Shown here piece by piece: positions 35,073 through 45,786 of a DNA stretch of 64,000 bases; position 1 is the stretch's first letter, and every line of letters begins with the position of its first letter. This DNA comes from Ashinkailepas kermadecensis (taxonomy: Eukaryota; Arthropoda; Thecostraca; Neolepadidae), in contig JAOTOM010005141.1 of assembly GCA_034440615.1 (NCBI GenBank), positions 248,001 to 312,000 of the forward strand, read 5' to 3'. A program made the translations under genes and the position numbers. Below the pieces are notes generated by a model. The model was not told where the DNA came from and made no database searches. It saw nothing but the letters and a program-made list of their open reading frames with translations.

Positions 35073-35864
35073 CGTCCGTGAAGTTAGCGACTTATTCAGC
35101 GACGGATTCAGATTTCCTTCAAAACCGGTGTATAGGTCAAATATAGCACGCTGAGCACGAATATGACCTTCATTTGGCCGGTCAAGGTCAAATTCGAGGT
35201 CAAATTCAAGGTCAAAGGAAGGGGTACCGCATAACGTCCCGAATTTACCGCACGATTGTCTCTAAATTGGTGCCAGATGATAGCCAGGCCTGATGTCTAG
35301 CGTCCGTCAAGGTGACCTGACCCATGACCTTTGACCTTGGGGGTCAAATTCAAGGTCAAAGGACGGGGTACCGCATAACGTCCCGAATTTACCGCACGAT
35401 TGTCTCTAAATTGGTGCCAGATGCCAGGCCTGATGTCTTGCGTCCGTCAAGGTGACCTGACCCATGACCTTTGACATTGGGGGTCAAATTCAAGGTCAAA
35501 GGACGGGGTACCGCATAACGTCCCGAATTTACCGCACGATCGTCTCTAAATTGGTGCCAGATGATAGCCAGGCCTGATGTCTAGCGTCCGTCAAGGTGAC
35601 CTGACCCATGACCTTTGACCTTGGGGGTCAAATTCAAGGTCAAAGGACGGGGTACCGCATAACGTCCCGAATTTACCGCACGATCGTCTCTAAATTGGTG
35701 CCAGATGATAGCCAGGCCTGATGTCTAGCGTCCGTCAAGGTGACCTGACCCATGACCTTTGGCCTTGGGGGTCAAATTCAAGGTCAAAGGACGGGGTACC
35801 GCATAACGTCCCGAATTTACCGCACGATTGTCTCTAAATTGGTGCCAGATGCCAGGCCTGATGT
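35073..35864 (+). repeat. Head plus 144-bp tandem repeat array, left part
   Basis: A ~150-bp unique head (from ACGTCCGTGAAGTTAGCGAC) leads into units spaced 144, 140, 144 and 144 bases, measured at GGGGTACCGCATAACGTCCC (35221, 35365, 35505, 35649, 35793). Units contain GGTCAAATTCAAGGTCAAAG and CCATGACCTTTGACCTTGG. The same head and units occur inverted at 51240-52080. The array is cut by a retrotransposon at 35864. Confidence 0.95.
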
Positions 35865-36538
35865 CCCCCCCGACGAGGCACCACCTTTTCGTGGTGGGGG
35901 GGGATTGAGTGTCCTAAGGACCCGGATTCCCAGTCCATCGGTGAGCCGGCGAGGGGCCAGACTAGGAGTGCCTCACTCGTCCTTCCATCCATACGCTCCC
36001 ATTCCAATGCCCATCTCATCTCAACATCCATGTCCTTCCCCTGGCCCTGCAACACCAACTCTCCCTATCATGAGCAGGTAGGACAACTTCCCCGGTCCTG
36101 CCCTCCAGCTCAGTTTTATCGGGGTAGCCGCGCCCCCTCGGCCCGCCCCCCGGGGTTGACGGAGTCCTGGAGGCTGAGGTCCCCCGTCGCACGGTGCTAG
36201 TTGTGACGGGGGACCAACACGCCTCTTTGGTCCCGATATCCCGGAGGGGCGGGTGGGCCCGTGGGGCCTCACGCGAGCCAAGTGGCTGGTCGCCTCGGGC
36301 CGGGGGCCTGGGGTTCTCCCCAGTGCCTGCCGGCCTGGCCGGCTGAGGTCAAGTGGTGGGCGGCGCTGGATCCCGGTCGGGGTGGTGAGTCTCTCTCTCC
36401 CGGCCGGGCGAAGGCGCCGCCCGCCCCGTATAGCTCTTCGAGCGCCTGGCGTCCTCCCGTCCGCGGGGCCCAGGCGTCCCCCCCGTTGGGCCCCTCCGTG
36501 GTGGGGCGCCCGAGGAGCCGAAACAAAACATACAACAC

Positions 36539-37898
36539 ATGGCAACCATTATACAAAACAACACCCCTGGTCTCTCCCGTGGAGACCAGACAAAACACTA
36601 TTCTACCCCACGTGTACTTATCTTTCGAGGAAAATCGATATGTCTCGCCTCATTATCACCCTTTCAGAGACGAGACGGGTGTGACCGGTTTGGAAAAATT
36701 GTACGCTGCGAAAAATTGAAGGATGGCGCCTTGGAGGTAGAATTTGCAAGGGCAGGAGAGGCAGAGAGCGCCTTAAAAATGTCCGAGTTCAGATACAGCG
36801 TCCGAAAAAAATCAAAGTAGATTCGACGAGATTATTCCAATCACCATTGAACCCCACAGAACAAAAAATAGTTCACGAGGCATTATCAACTGCTTTGACT
36901 TGAGGGAAGTGCCGGAGGAGGAGATTGTGGATGGCTTGTCGGAGTTTGGAGTGACTGAGGCAAGGAAGATGAAAGCAAGGAGAGGCTCTGAAATGATCAC
37001 AACAAACAACGTGATTTTAACATTTAACACCACAGACATTCCCCCTGAAATACGTATAGGTTACGTCCGTGTAAAAGTCCGTGTGTTTCTCCCGAATCCC
37101 ATGAGATGTTTCAAGTGCCAAAAGTTCGGTCATACCAACAAATTCTGCCGGAATCGCCCTGCGTGTGCCAACTGCGCCTCGCACGAACATGCCAGCGAAA
37201 ACTGCACCTCGGAAACCCCCTATTGTGCGAACTGTGGCGCAGGTCAGGATCCGCATACTTCTTTCGACCGAACTTGTCCGACTTACATCAGAGAGAAAGA
37301 AATAATTTCTATCAAACATACACAAAGAGTATCGTTTCGGGAAGCAAGAGATCATTACGAACAGACTCATCCTAAAATATCTTACGCATCCAAAGTTAAA
37401 ACTAGCATGTATGTATCACAACACGCACAGCCCGACAGGGCCTCTGAGCTGATCGCACAATTAACAGCCCTCCTTCGCTCCTTTGGAGCTCCCCTGCGTC
37501 GCAAGCTAGTCAGAGCCACCCAAGCCAATGCGACACTGATGCGACCGAGGTTCCACCGTCCACGAGTGACGCCGTTCCACCATCAGAGGCCCCCTCCCGA
37601 CCAACACCCGAGGGTGGGGCGTGGACGCTTGTCCAACGGTCAAAGAGGCCCCCCCGGTCCTTTCCGCCCAGGCCCAGCCCCTCCCCATCTACCCCGAAAT
37701 CCCCACCTCCTATCCCCCATCCGCCCTCCAACCTACCCCCACCTTCCACACGCCCTACCACTACCTCCAAACCCAGCCGCTCCACCTCCTCCCTGCCTGA
37801 TGCTCCCATTCCCTCAACCACCACCACCACCACCACCACCATCTCCAAATCTCTTCTCTCCACCTCCTCTCTGCCTGACCGTTCTCCCCTTCCCGTGA
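36539..37898 (+). pseudogene. Retrotransposon ORF1, zinc-knuckle nucleic-acid-binding protein
   Basis: The N-terminal part ('LKDGALEVEFARAGEAESAL') resembles the RRM-like region of Jockey-group ORF1 proteins. The frame breaks in seven A's at 36805-36811; dropping one A leads to 'FDEIIPITIEPHRTKNSSRG' and on into the long frame. The middle has three CCHC-type knuckles: 'CFKCQKFGHTNKFC', 'CANCASHEHASENC' and 'CANCGAGQDPHTSFDRTC'. It then reads 'EKEIISIKHTQRVSFREARD'. A Pro-rich tail ends at 37898. It would bind element RNA. Start and end are uncertain because of the frameshift and low-complexity tail. Confidence 0.8.
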
Positions 37899-38330
37899 GT
37901 CAGACCTCAGTCCCCCCACCGCCACCCCCATCAACCATCTCAGATCCAAAGATCGGACATGCTGCGGTTCAGGTGCGCCCTGGAGCCCCGGATTTAGGAG
38001 CACAGGGTCGCACCACCCGACATATGCCAACCTCCTCGAACTCGAAGCCTGAGGGCCAGCGCCCAATGGCGACTCTTCACTCATCATTACCCGCGGCAAC
38101 CATGAGACCACCGGAGACACCTTCCCGTCGAACCACACACCCCCAATATCCTCCCCATCCCCGAATCGCGCTACGAAGCGCGCCCTCCCCGGTGCTGTGT
38201 CACCAAGTGAGTTTGGGAGCCCGCGCTCACGACCACGAAGCCAAGACCCCCCCGACTACAAGACCATGATTTAGTCACTCTTGACCTTTTACGCTCTAAG
38301 CTTAGGACTCCCTCTTACATATACTGACAA

Positions 38331-41300
38331 ATGAGTGACATTTTACAATGGAACTGCAGAGGTGTGAGAACTAGTAATAACGAATTACAACACATTTTAC
38401 ACCGTCGTACACCGTCAGTAGTATGCCTGCAGGAGACCAAGCTCTCCTCCGGTGCTTCCTTTTACCTAAAAAACTACTCTGTTTTACGGAAGGACGTCAT
38501 CACACACACTGTGGCACATGGTGGTGTGCTCATTGCCGTCCACAACTCAGTCCCTTTTCAGCAAGTACATCTGACATCAAATATCCAGGCTGTCGCTGCT
38601 CGGGTCATAATTAACCGCCGTGTTGCCACCATATGCTCTATGTACTTGCCCCCAGGACACACCTTTTCAATTCCAGAACTGTCGCAGGCAATAGATCAGC
38701 TTACTCCTCCGCTGATTATATGTGGAGATTTCAACGCCCACCACCAAGTTTGGGGCTCAACGAATACTTCTAGTCGTGGACGTACCCTTGAACAAATTAT
38801 CCGGAATGTCCCCCTTGTAGTTCTTAACTCTGGTATCCCAACACATTTTACACTGCCAACGGGCCAAACCTCCGTGCTTGACCTCACGCTTTGCAGTCCT
38901 GAATTTGTCTCCTATTTGGACTGGTCGGTGGACGATGATCCGGGTACGAGTGACCATTTTCCAGTTTGGACAAGTTTCATTGATAGAGTGGAAGCTGGCC
39001 GACGACCTCCCAGATGGATTTTTAGTAAAGCTTACTGGAGCTCTTTTCAGTCCGATGTCGAAGAGAGACTCGGTGAGTGGTCGGAAGGATCGGTTTCCAT
39101 GGAAACGTTTACAGCTGCAACGTTAGAAAGTGCTCAGCGGTATATTCCTCGTTCGTCGGGCACGTCACGCCGTGTACCAGTCCCGTGGTGGTCAGAAAAT
39201 TGTCAGGAAGCGTCACGTGCTAGGAAGAAGGCATACCGGGTTTTCAATCGCGACAGCAGCATGGCGAATCTGATAGCTTTTCGCAAAGCAAGAGCTCACG
39301 CGAGGCGCACTATCGCTGATTCCAAACGGCAATCGTGGAAAACATACGTGAACACGTTAAATCGCTCCACCCCATTGTCATCTGTGTGGTCCCGCATTAA
39401 GCGCATTTCGGGGAAGCTTACGCGAACGCCACTCCCCACCCTCCAAATGGGAGGCCGAGATATTATCGACCCGAAAGATGTCGCTAACGAGATTGGACGG
39501 GCCTTTTCCGAAAGGTCGAAAAACAAAAACAGTCGTCGTTTCTTGAAATACAAGGCTCGATGCGAGGCACTACCTCTTGATTTTACCACATCAGACACAA
39601 TTCACTACAACAATGCGTTTTCTATTACCGAATTGACTGCCGCGATAAACTCCCTTAGGAACGTAGCCGAGGGACCTGACACATTACACAACGACATAAT
39701 CAAACATTTCCCGAGAACAGTTGTAAATACTCTTCTACAAGTGTTTAATGAAATGTGGGAAAGAGGTACCTTTCCATCGGCATGGCGGAGGGCGCTTATC
39801 GTCCCCATCTGCAAACCGAACAAAACCGGCAAGGACCCACTTCACTATCGACCCATTTCACTTACCTGTTCGCTCTGCAAAGTGTTTGAAAAAATGGTGA
39901 ACCTACGACTTATGTGGTTTTTGGAACGCAACCGATTACTCACCTCCATACAGAGTGGCTTCCGCAAACACCGTAGCACATTTGATCACATTTTAGCTCT
40001 TGACTCCGTTGTACGCTTGAGCTTTATGAAACAATGTCATACCGCAGCCATATTTTTTTATGTCGATGGTGCCTATGATACCGCATGGCGGCACGGTATC
40101 ATCATGAAGCTGCACCGCATTGGCATAAGAGGACCGATGGGATTTTTCTTGACGAATTTCTTAACTGACAGGACTTTTCGCGTTAGAATAGATGGCTTCC
40201 TCTTTGACACTTTTCAGCAGATTGATGGCGTTCCGCAGGGAAGTGTATTAAGTGTGACTTTGTTCGCCATTGCTATAAACGATGTGGGCAATAGATTACC
40301 AACATCGGTAGGACGGGCATTATTCGTAGATGATTTTACAGTGTGGTTCTCATCTCGTACGGTGCGGACGGTACAAAGGCAGCTCCAATTAACTGTTACG
40401 AAATTGATGGAGTGGTGCGATAAAACTGGTTTCACAATATCCACTTCAAAGACTACCGCTGTCCATTTCTGCCGCAAACGCCGTTGCGCAAACCCAATGA
40501 TAAGTATGAACGGCCACCTCATACCATTCAGACCGGCAGTCAAGTTTCTTGGTGTGTGGATGGACCGCCATATTACATACAAAACCCACATAACTGAGCT
40601 TACCAACAAATGTACAAAAGGTCTCCAGGTAATGAGTACCGTCTCTAGATGTTCATATGGGGCTGACAGATCAATCTTGCTTCTCATGTACCGATCCCTT
40701 ATACGTTCTAAAATTGACTATGGGTGTTTTATTTATGACGGAGCATGTGATACCTCCAAGCGCCGACTTGATGTCATCCATAACACAGCCCTCCGGATTG
40801 CCACTGGAGCTTTCCGCACTTCACCATCAGACAGTGTTATGGTAGAGGTGGATGAACCTCCCCTTGCGCTGCGACGCAGGATATTGGCAGCTCGATATGC
40901 ATGCAAGGTAGCCCAAAACCCAGAGCATCCAGCATATCCATGGATATTTCCGGGATCATCGATGCCACGCCAGTCATCTTGCAGTCAGCGCATCATGCCG
41001 TTCTGCTGGCGCATTGCCTCGACGCTGCGTAACTGCAGCATCCGACCCGGTTGTGTGACACGTATTGCTGTTTCGACTACTCCTCCATGGCAGATTTCCC
41101 CACCACAAATCGATATTGCCTTGTCATGCTCAAAAAAATGCGATATAAGTACAGCAGAGCTCCGAATGATGTCTCTTAAGAAAATACACGAATACCATGA
41201 CTTCTCCCGGACTTATACCGACGGCTCCAAGTCGATGTCTGGCGTGGGCTGCTCCTATGTCAGTCGTTCCGGTTCTGGCTCTTTCTGTCTACCAAAGCAT

Positions 41301-42031
41301 GCGTCGATTTTTACTGCTGAATTGTATGCCATTTTGAAAGCTGTTCGTTTTATTCAAATTGATCAGACACCAAAGCACGTTATATTCACAGACTCGCTGA
41401 GCAGCCTTTTAGCAATGCAATCCTTCAACCAGGACAACATACTTGTCCGCAAAATTCTACGAGTTGTAGAATTACTAGACGGAATGGGCAAGACAATTGC
41501 TTTCTGCTGGATCCCCAGTCACGTTGGACTAGCTGGGAATGAAGCTGCCGACATGGCTGCGAAGGCAGCTATCAACAGCGGCCGCGTCGTTTCGTTACTA
41601 CTCCCCCCGGAGATTTCTACCCAAATATATCATCGTATATTCGATCAGAATGGCAACAAGCCTGGAGTTCGAAATGTAATAAACTAAAGATCCTGAAGCC
41701 GACACTAGGGCTGTGGAGATCATCGTATCGGGTCGAACGATGGGATGAAATTACGCTCTGCCGTCTAAGAATAGGACATACCCTAGCCACACACAGATAC
41801 TTGCTGTCTGGAGATGACCGACCCTTGTGCCCACGCTGTTCTGCCCTGCTTACTGTATACCATGTAATTGTAGCCTGTTCAACACTGGAACCTCTACGAC
41901 GTCAATACTTTGGAAGAGCGAGCAACGACTCCTTACGTATGCTTCTGAGTGACGACTCGGATGTCGTGACGTCCGGTAACATCTTTACTTATCTTCGACA
42001 CGCAAACTTTGATGTGATATATCGTCCTTGA
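38331..42031 (+). pseudogene. Retrotransposon ORF2: endonuclease, reverse transcriptase, RNase H
   Basis: A 1118-residue frame starts at MSDILQWNCRGVRT. The APE-type endonuclease has 'CLQETKL', 'ICGDFNAHHQVWGS' and 'TSDHFPVW'. The reverse transcriptase has 'YRPISLTCSLCKVFEKMV', 'QSGFRKHRSTFDHI', 'GVPQGSVLS' and the catalytic box 'FVDD', where F/YADD is the usual form. RNase H has 'TYTDGS', 'FTAELYAI', 'FTDSLSSL' and 'GNEAAD', a complete D-E-D-D set. The frame ends at 41687 after a one-base shift near 41662. The shifted frame goes on with 'WRSSYRVERWDEITLCRLRI' and a knuckle 'CPRCSALLTVYHVIVAC', ending at 42031. The copy is nearly intact. Confidence 0.93.
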
Positions 42032-42158
42032 TGAACCAAGATTTTATCTCCACTAATGATTATTTGAAGGACATACCGTTTTAGTTTCTCTCTAACCATT
42101 GTTATGGGCACAAAATGACCTTGCTGTCGACGTGCCCCTAAACAGCAATTCACCACCA

Positions 42159-42880
42159 CCAGGCCTGATGTCTTGCGTCCGTCAAGGTGGCCTGACCCAT
42201 GACCTTTGACATTGGGGGTCAAATTCAAGGTCAAAGGACGGGGTACCGCATAACGTCCCGAATTTACGGCAAAATTATAAAAAAAACAGAAAAAAAAAAG
42301 CCAGGCCGGAAACTAATAGAAGAATAAAAGGTCCGCATAACGTCCCGAATTTACCGCACGATCGTCTCTAAATTAGTGCCAGATGATAGCCAGGCCTGAT
42401 GTCTAGCGTCCGTCAAGGTGACCTGACCCATGACCTTTGACCTTGGGGGTCAAATTCAAGGTCAAAGGACGGGGTACCGCATAACGTCCCGAATTTACCG
42501 CACGATCGTCTCTAAATTGGTGCCAGATGATAGCCAGGCCTGATGTCTAGCGTCCGCCAAGGTGACCTGACCCATGACCTTTGACCTTGGGGGTCAAATT
42601 CAAGTTCAAAGGACGGGGTACCGCATAACGTCCCGAATTTACGGCACGATGTTATCGAAAGTGCTGTCAGATGATAGCCAGGCCGGATATCTAGCGTCGG
42701 TCAAGGTGACCTGACTCATGACCTTTGATCTTAGGGGTCAAATTCAAGGTCAAAGGACGGGGTACCGCATAACGTCCCGAATTTACCGCACGATTGTCTC
42801 TAAATTGGTGCCAGATGATAGCCAGGCCTGATGTCTAGCGTCCGTCAAGGTGACCTGACCCATGACCTTTGAGGTATTTG
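42159..42880 (+). repeat. 144-bp tandem repeat array, right part
   Basis: This continues the array cut at 35864, in the same orientation and starting in the middle of a unit. It carries an internal A-rich insertion near 42270-42330 and several diverged units. The last unit ends at CCATGACCTTTGAGG near 42870. Confidence 0.95.
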
Positions 42881-43942
42881 GCAATATACAATAGTCATTG
42901 TTTAGTTCCCATAAAAACCTACAAAGTGTGTGTCACACTTAAGGTAAGTAGGTACCTACCTACACACCATGACCCAACATTACTGTGGTGTGCAGGGTAG
43001 GTCGCAAACATGCCATGCCATGTCAATGTGGCTTGTTGAGGAAAGGATCATGATTTTCTTACAAACTGAATAACTCATCACAAGCATAATGGTATGTAAG
43101 ATATCTATAGGTCAAGTGGCTGGTGGTTAACCAGTGAATTTCTTCCATGGAGCCACAGGCAGTGTGACAGCACATTTCGCGAAAATATGAAATGAAAATA
43201 GCTAAGGATGATTATGGATGTGAACTCTTAAAGATAAAAATAAAAATTCCGAGATAGCAGGATTGTAGGTCCTGGTAACCGCATAACATGCCATGAGTTT
43301 AAAATTTATCGGTTGCTTATTCTGAGAGTGACGCTACACTACACTTTTTGTGGAGGTGGCATCATTACCGCCGTGGCTTGGATTACCCAGGGTCAAAATT
43401 GGCAGGACACACTCGCAAAAGATGACGGAACAGTCAAGGGACAAAACAGCGGCCTTGCGCCGCCGTTTTCCGGTCATTCTGAAGAAAAAAAACTTAGGGG
43501 GGGTATAAATGACACCCCCCCCCACCTGGGCGAGGGTTTGTTGAGCTAAACTGCATAGCAATGCAAATTCAACCGTCGAAACTTATCTCTTCCTCACCAT
43601 GTATCGAGACAGCCACTGCAGGACACTCAAGCCGTCCGGCGTTTGGGCTGTGATTGTAGGCGGAGGTTGTGGCGGCCTGGCGCTGAACGCTCTGGCGCCC
43701 AACAATGGGATGTGTATGCTCTTCTCTGCCACTTTCTCGTCCCGCGTCTGAGGAGAGCAAATCATCTGTCAATTAATTGTTCTATTTTCGTAGCGCAGCT
43801 GCGAGGAGCTACAGTGTCGAATAAAAATGAGTATGTGACATAATCATCGTAGTATAAAAATAATCCGAGAAAGTCCAAACACAATATTCCACACACAGTG
43901 CTTCCTCATATCTACGTACGAAATAACGTTAATTACATACAC
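42881..43942. other. Non-coding stretch
   Basis: No gene recognised. A G/C-run pair (GGGGGGG near 43497, CCCCCCCCCC near 43515) may be a small inverted repeat. Confidence 0.5.
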
Positions 43943-43980
43943 ATATCGACATAAATGGAGCATTCCATTTATGTCGATAT
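43943..43980. repeat. 17-bp perfect hairpin
   Basis: ATATCGACATAAATGGA, loop GCAT, TCCATTTATGTCGATAT. The flanks are AT-rich. No element ends were found around it. Confidence 0.9.
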
Positions 43981-44343
43981 TATGATGTATTTATCGATAT
44001 TTTATACGTCTGATAAAACACTGCGCGAAACATAACGTTTTGAATTTTTCGGATTCATTTCTACTGCGAAGATCATGCCCCATATCCATTGTATTTGACA
44101 TCTGTCAATTAATTCGAGCCCTCCTTGAGGGGTGCATTTTCGGCAAAATCCACCTCGGTACCTCAGTGCTAGAACGCTAGACTTTGTAAAGGAAAAAATT
44201 ACAATGAAAAATGCACCCAATTTTCTACTAGCTAACACAATATGATACAGTTTTGAAGACAACAACATAACTACGAGCAGCACAGACCAGTATACGGAAT
44301 GCATAACTATCTTAAAGAAGGCTACTTTTATGATGCTATACAT

Positions 44344-44556
44344 CAGCGGTTCCCAACCTTTTTCGTTCCATTTCCCCTTTTGCCTCTGGCCAAACCTGCC
44401 GTTTCCCCTTACAAAAAACTGAAGTTATATTTTTACGTCACTCAAGATATCACTTACGTCAACGAGACAAATGCGTAATGGATCCCATCAAAATTTCCCT
44501 CCTGAAATACCGAAATTTTCCCCCAGGGGGAAATCTCCACCGGTTGGGAACCACTG
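44344..44556. mobile_element. 213-bp hAT-type MITE with 8-bp TSD
   Basis: The left end is CAGCGGTTCCCAACC and the right end GGTTGGGAACCACTG, an inverted pair of ~15 bp. The octamer CTATACAT flanks both sides (44336-44343 and 44557-44564). The interior has no coding capacity. Termini of the CAGNGGTTCCCAACC type are typical of non-autonomous hAT elements. Confidence 0.95.
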
Positions 44557-44601
44557 CTATACATGGTAATAAACTGTGATAGCACCATTGTTTGGCTTAG
44601 A

Positions 44602-45786
44602 TTAATTGAAGCTTACGTCGGATTGAATGGTTTTTAACCGAATGAATGACTGACCACTTACACTGATGGCGTTGCGGATTCGCCTCCGCTGTGCCGGCAT
44701 TCTGGCGCTGCTCAGCTCGGGTTCTGAGCCGGTTATGATGCATTCCGCGTACATGCATACGTGAACCCCACAGTCGTCTCCACCGACTTGCCGGATGATG
44801 TTGTCGGGCACAATCAACTCCCACTCCGACCACCTCCTGACGTATCCAGCTACTTCTAGGAGTGCCTGTAGGTCCTGGAGGTAGCGGACATCGAGACGGT
44901 ATTGGCGTCGCATGTCGGGAGCGTTGATCATCGGAGGTTTTGGATGGAGCGAATCCAGGAACATGATCTTCCGCGACCTCCGATTGACGACAAACATTAC
45001 CCAGTGTTGTCCGGGGTTGAATGGCACAAGCCATATGTCACTGAGCTTATGCTTCCGAAGTTCAGCGCTAAGAGCGCGAGACACTTGCCATTTGCGCATT
45101 GTCAACAAGGCATGTGTGCTGAATATTGACACCGGTCCTCTCGCTTTGCTTGTCAGCTTAAGTAGGTATGCGTCTATGACTGTGTCGGTAAGCCACTGAC
45201 CAGGCTCTGTGCTGTCAAGGTCACAAATGTGAAGAGCGACGTTTCCCACGCACCAGCATTTCTCTACGGAACTCGTTGACACATCGACTCCCACTGCACC
45301 TTCTGCTTCGTCGTCAACGGTGATCGCCCCTTGCGAAAGCCCGGCGTCTGCAGCCTCATGCGGGGAACGGGTGGTGGTGGTAGCTCCCCCATCCGGTTGA
45401 GTGTTTGGTGGCGTGCTTCCCCTTTTAGGGTCAACTTGTGTCTGAGTCGTCGACACTGATGTAGCTCCTAAAATGCGGGGAGCAACCCTTTCCTTATAGG
45501 TTCGGCGCTTCCTCTTTGGTCCCCACCTCTCCTCTTCTACACCAGCTGAATTGCAGTCGTCACGTTGCCTTTTCTTGGGCTTGGATGCATGTTTGGCGCC
45601 CTTTGCTAGCCTTTCTTTCTTTACCATCACATCTTCTTTGACGCACGCGGAGATGTCGCTCAGTATCACTCTCACACAGTCACCAGCCTGTAGCCCAGTC
45701 TTGCCTCGTAGGATGTTTACCTTCAGCTTCTTAAAATAACTCTCCACAGCCGCATTGGAGTGCGGTCGAACACTGTCAGAGGCCAC
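44602..45786 (-). CDS. Ulp1/SENP-like C48 cysteine protease domain of a transposase
   Basis: The frame overlaps the end of the large transposase frame. It starts inside 'ASDSVRPHSNAAVESYFKK' and has a basic, Ser/Thr-rich linker (~residues 50-180). The protease domain follows: 'GQWLTDTVIDAYLLKL' (substrate-cleft helix), 'DIWLVPFNPGQHWVMFVV' (catalytic His), 'IMFLDSLHPK' (Asp) and 'GGDDCGVHVCMYAE' (Cys preceded by the usual acidic/Gln region). The His-Asp-Cys triad is present. Such domains cleave SUMO or similar tags in host proteins; in transposons their role is unproven. It was probably translated with the upstream frame as one protein, since dropping one A at 45829-45835 fuses them. Confidence 0.85.
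   Translation of the reverse strand: MASDSVRPHSNAAVESYFKKLKVNILRGKTGLQAGDCVRVILSDISACVKEDVMVKKERLAKGAKHASKPKKRQRDDCNSAGVEEERWGPKRKRRTYKERVAPRILGATSVSTTQTQVDPKRGSTPPNTQPDGGATTTTRSPHEAADAGLSQGAITVDDEAEGAVGVDVSTSSVEKCWCVGNVALHICDLDSTEPGQWLTDTVIDAYLLKLTSKARGPVSIFSTHALLTMRKWQVSRALSAELRKHKLSDIWLVPFNPGQHWVMFVVNRRSRKIMFLDSLHPKPPMINAPDMRRQYRLDVRYLQDLQALLEVAGYVRRWSEWELIVPDNIIRQVGGDDCGVHVCMYAECIITGSEPELSSARMPAQRRRIRNAISVSGQSFIRLKTIQSDVSFN

Larger units (their letters stand above)
35865..42160 (+). mobile_element. Non-LTR retrotransposon, ~6.3 kb, inserted in the repeat array
   Basis: The 5' end starts at CCCCCCCGACGAGG, directly after AGGCCTGATGT. The 3' end is CACCACCACC, followed by AGGCCTGATGT (42161-42171); an 11-13-bp target duplication therefore flanks a seemingly full-length copy. 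It has a GC-rich 5' region (~670 bp), an ORF1 with zinc knuckles and an ORF2 with endonuclease, reverse transcriptase and RNase H. The RNase H and a C-terminal CCHC knuckle suggest the I/Jockey group. There is no long poly-A; the tail is a short CAC run. Confidence 0.92.
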
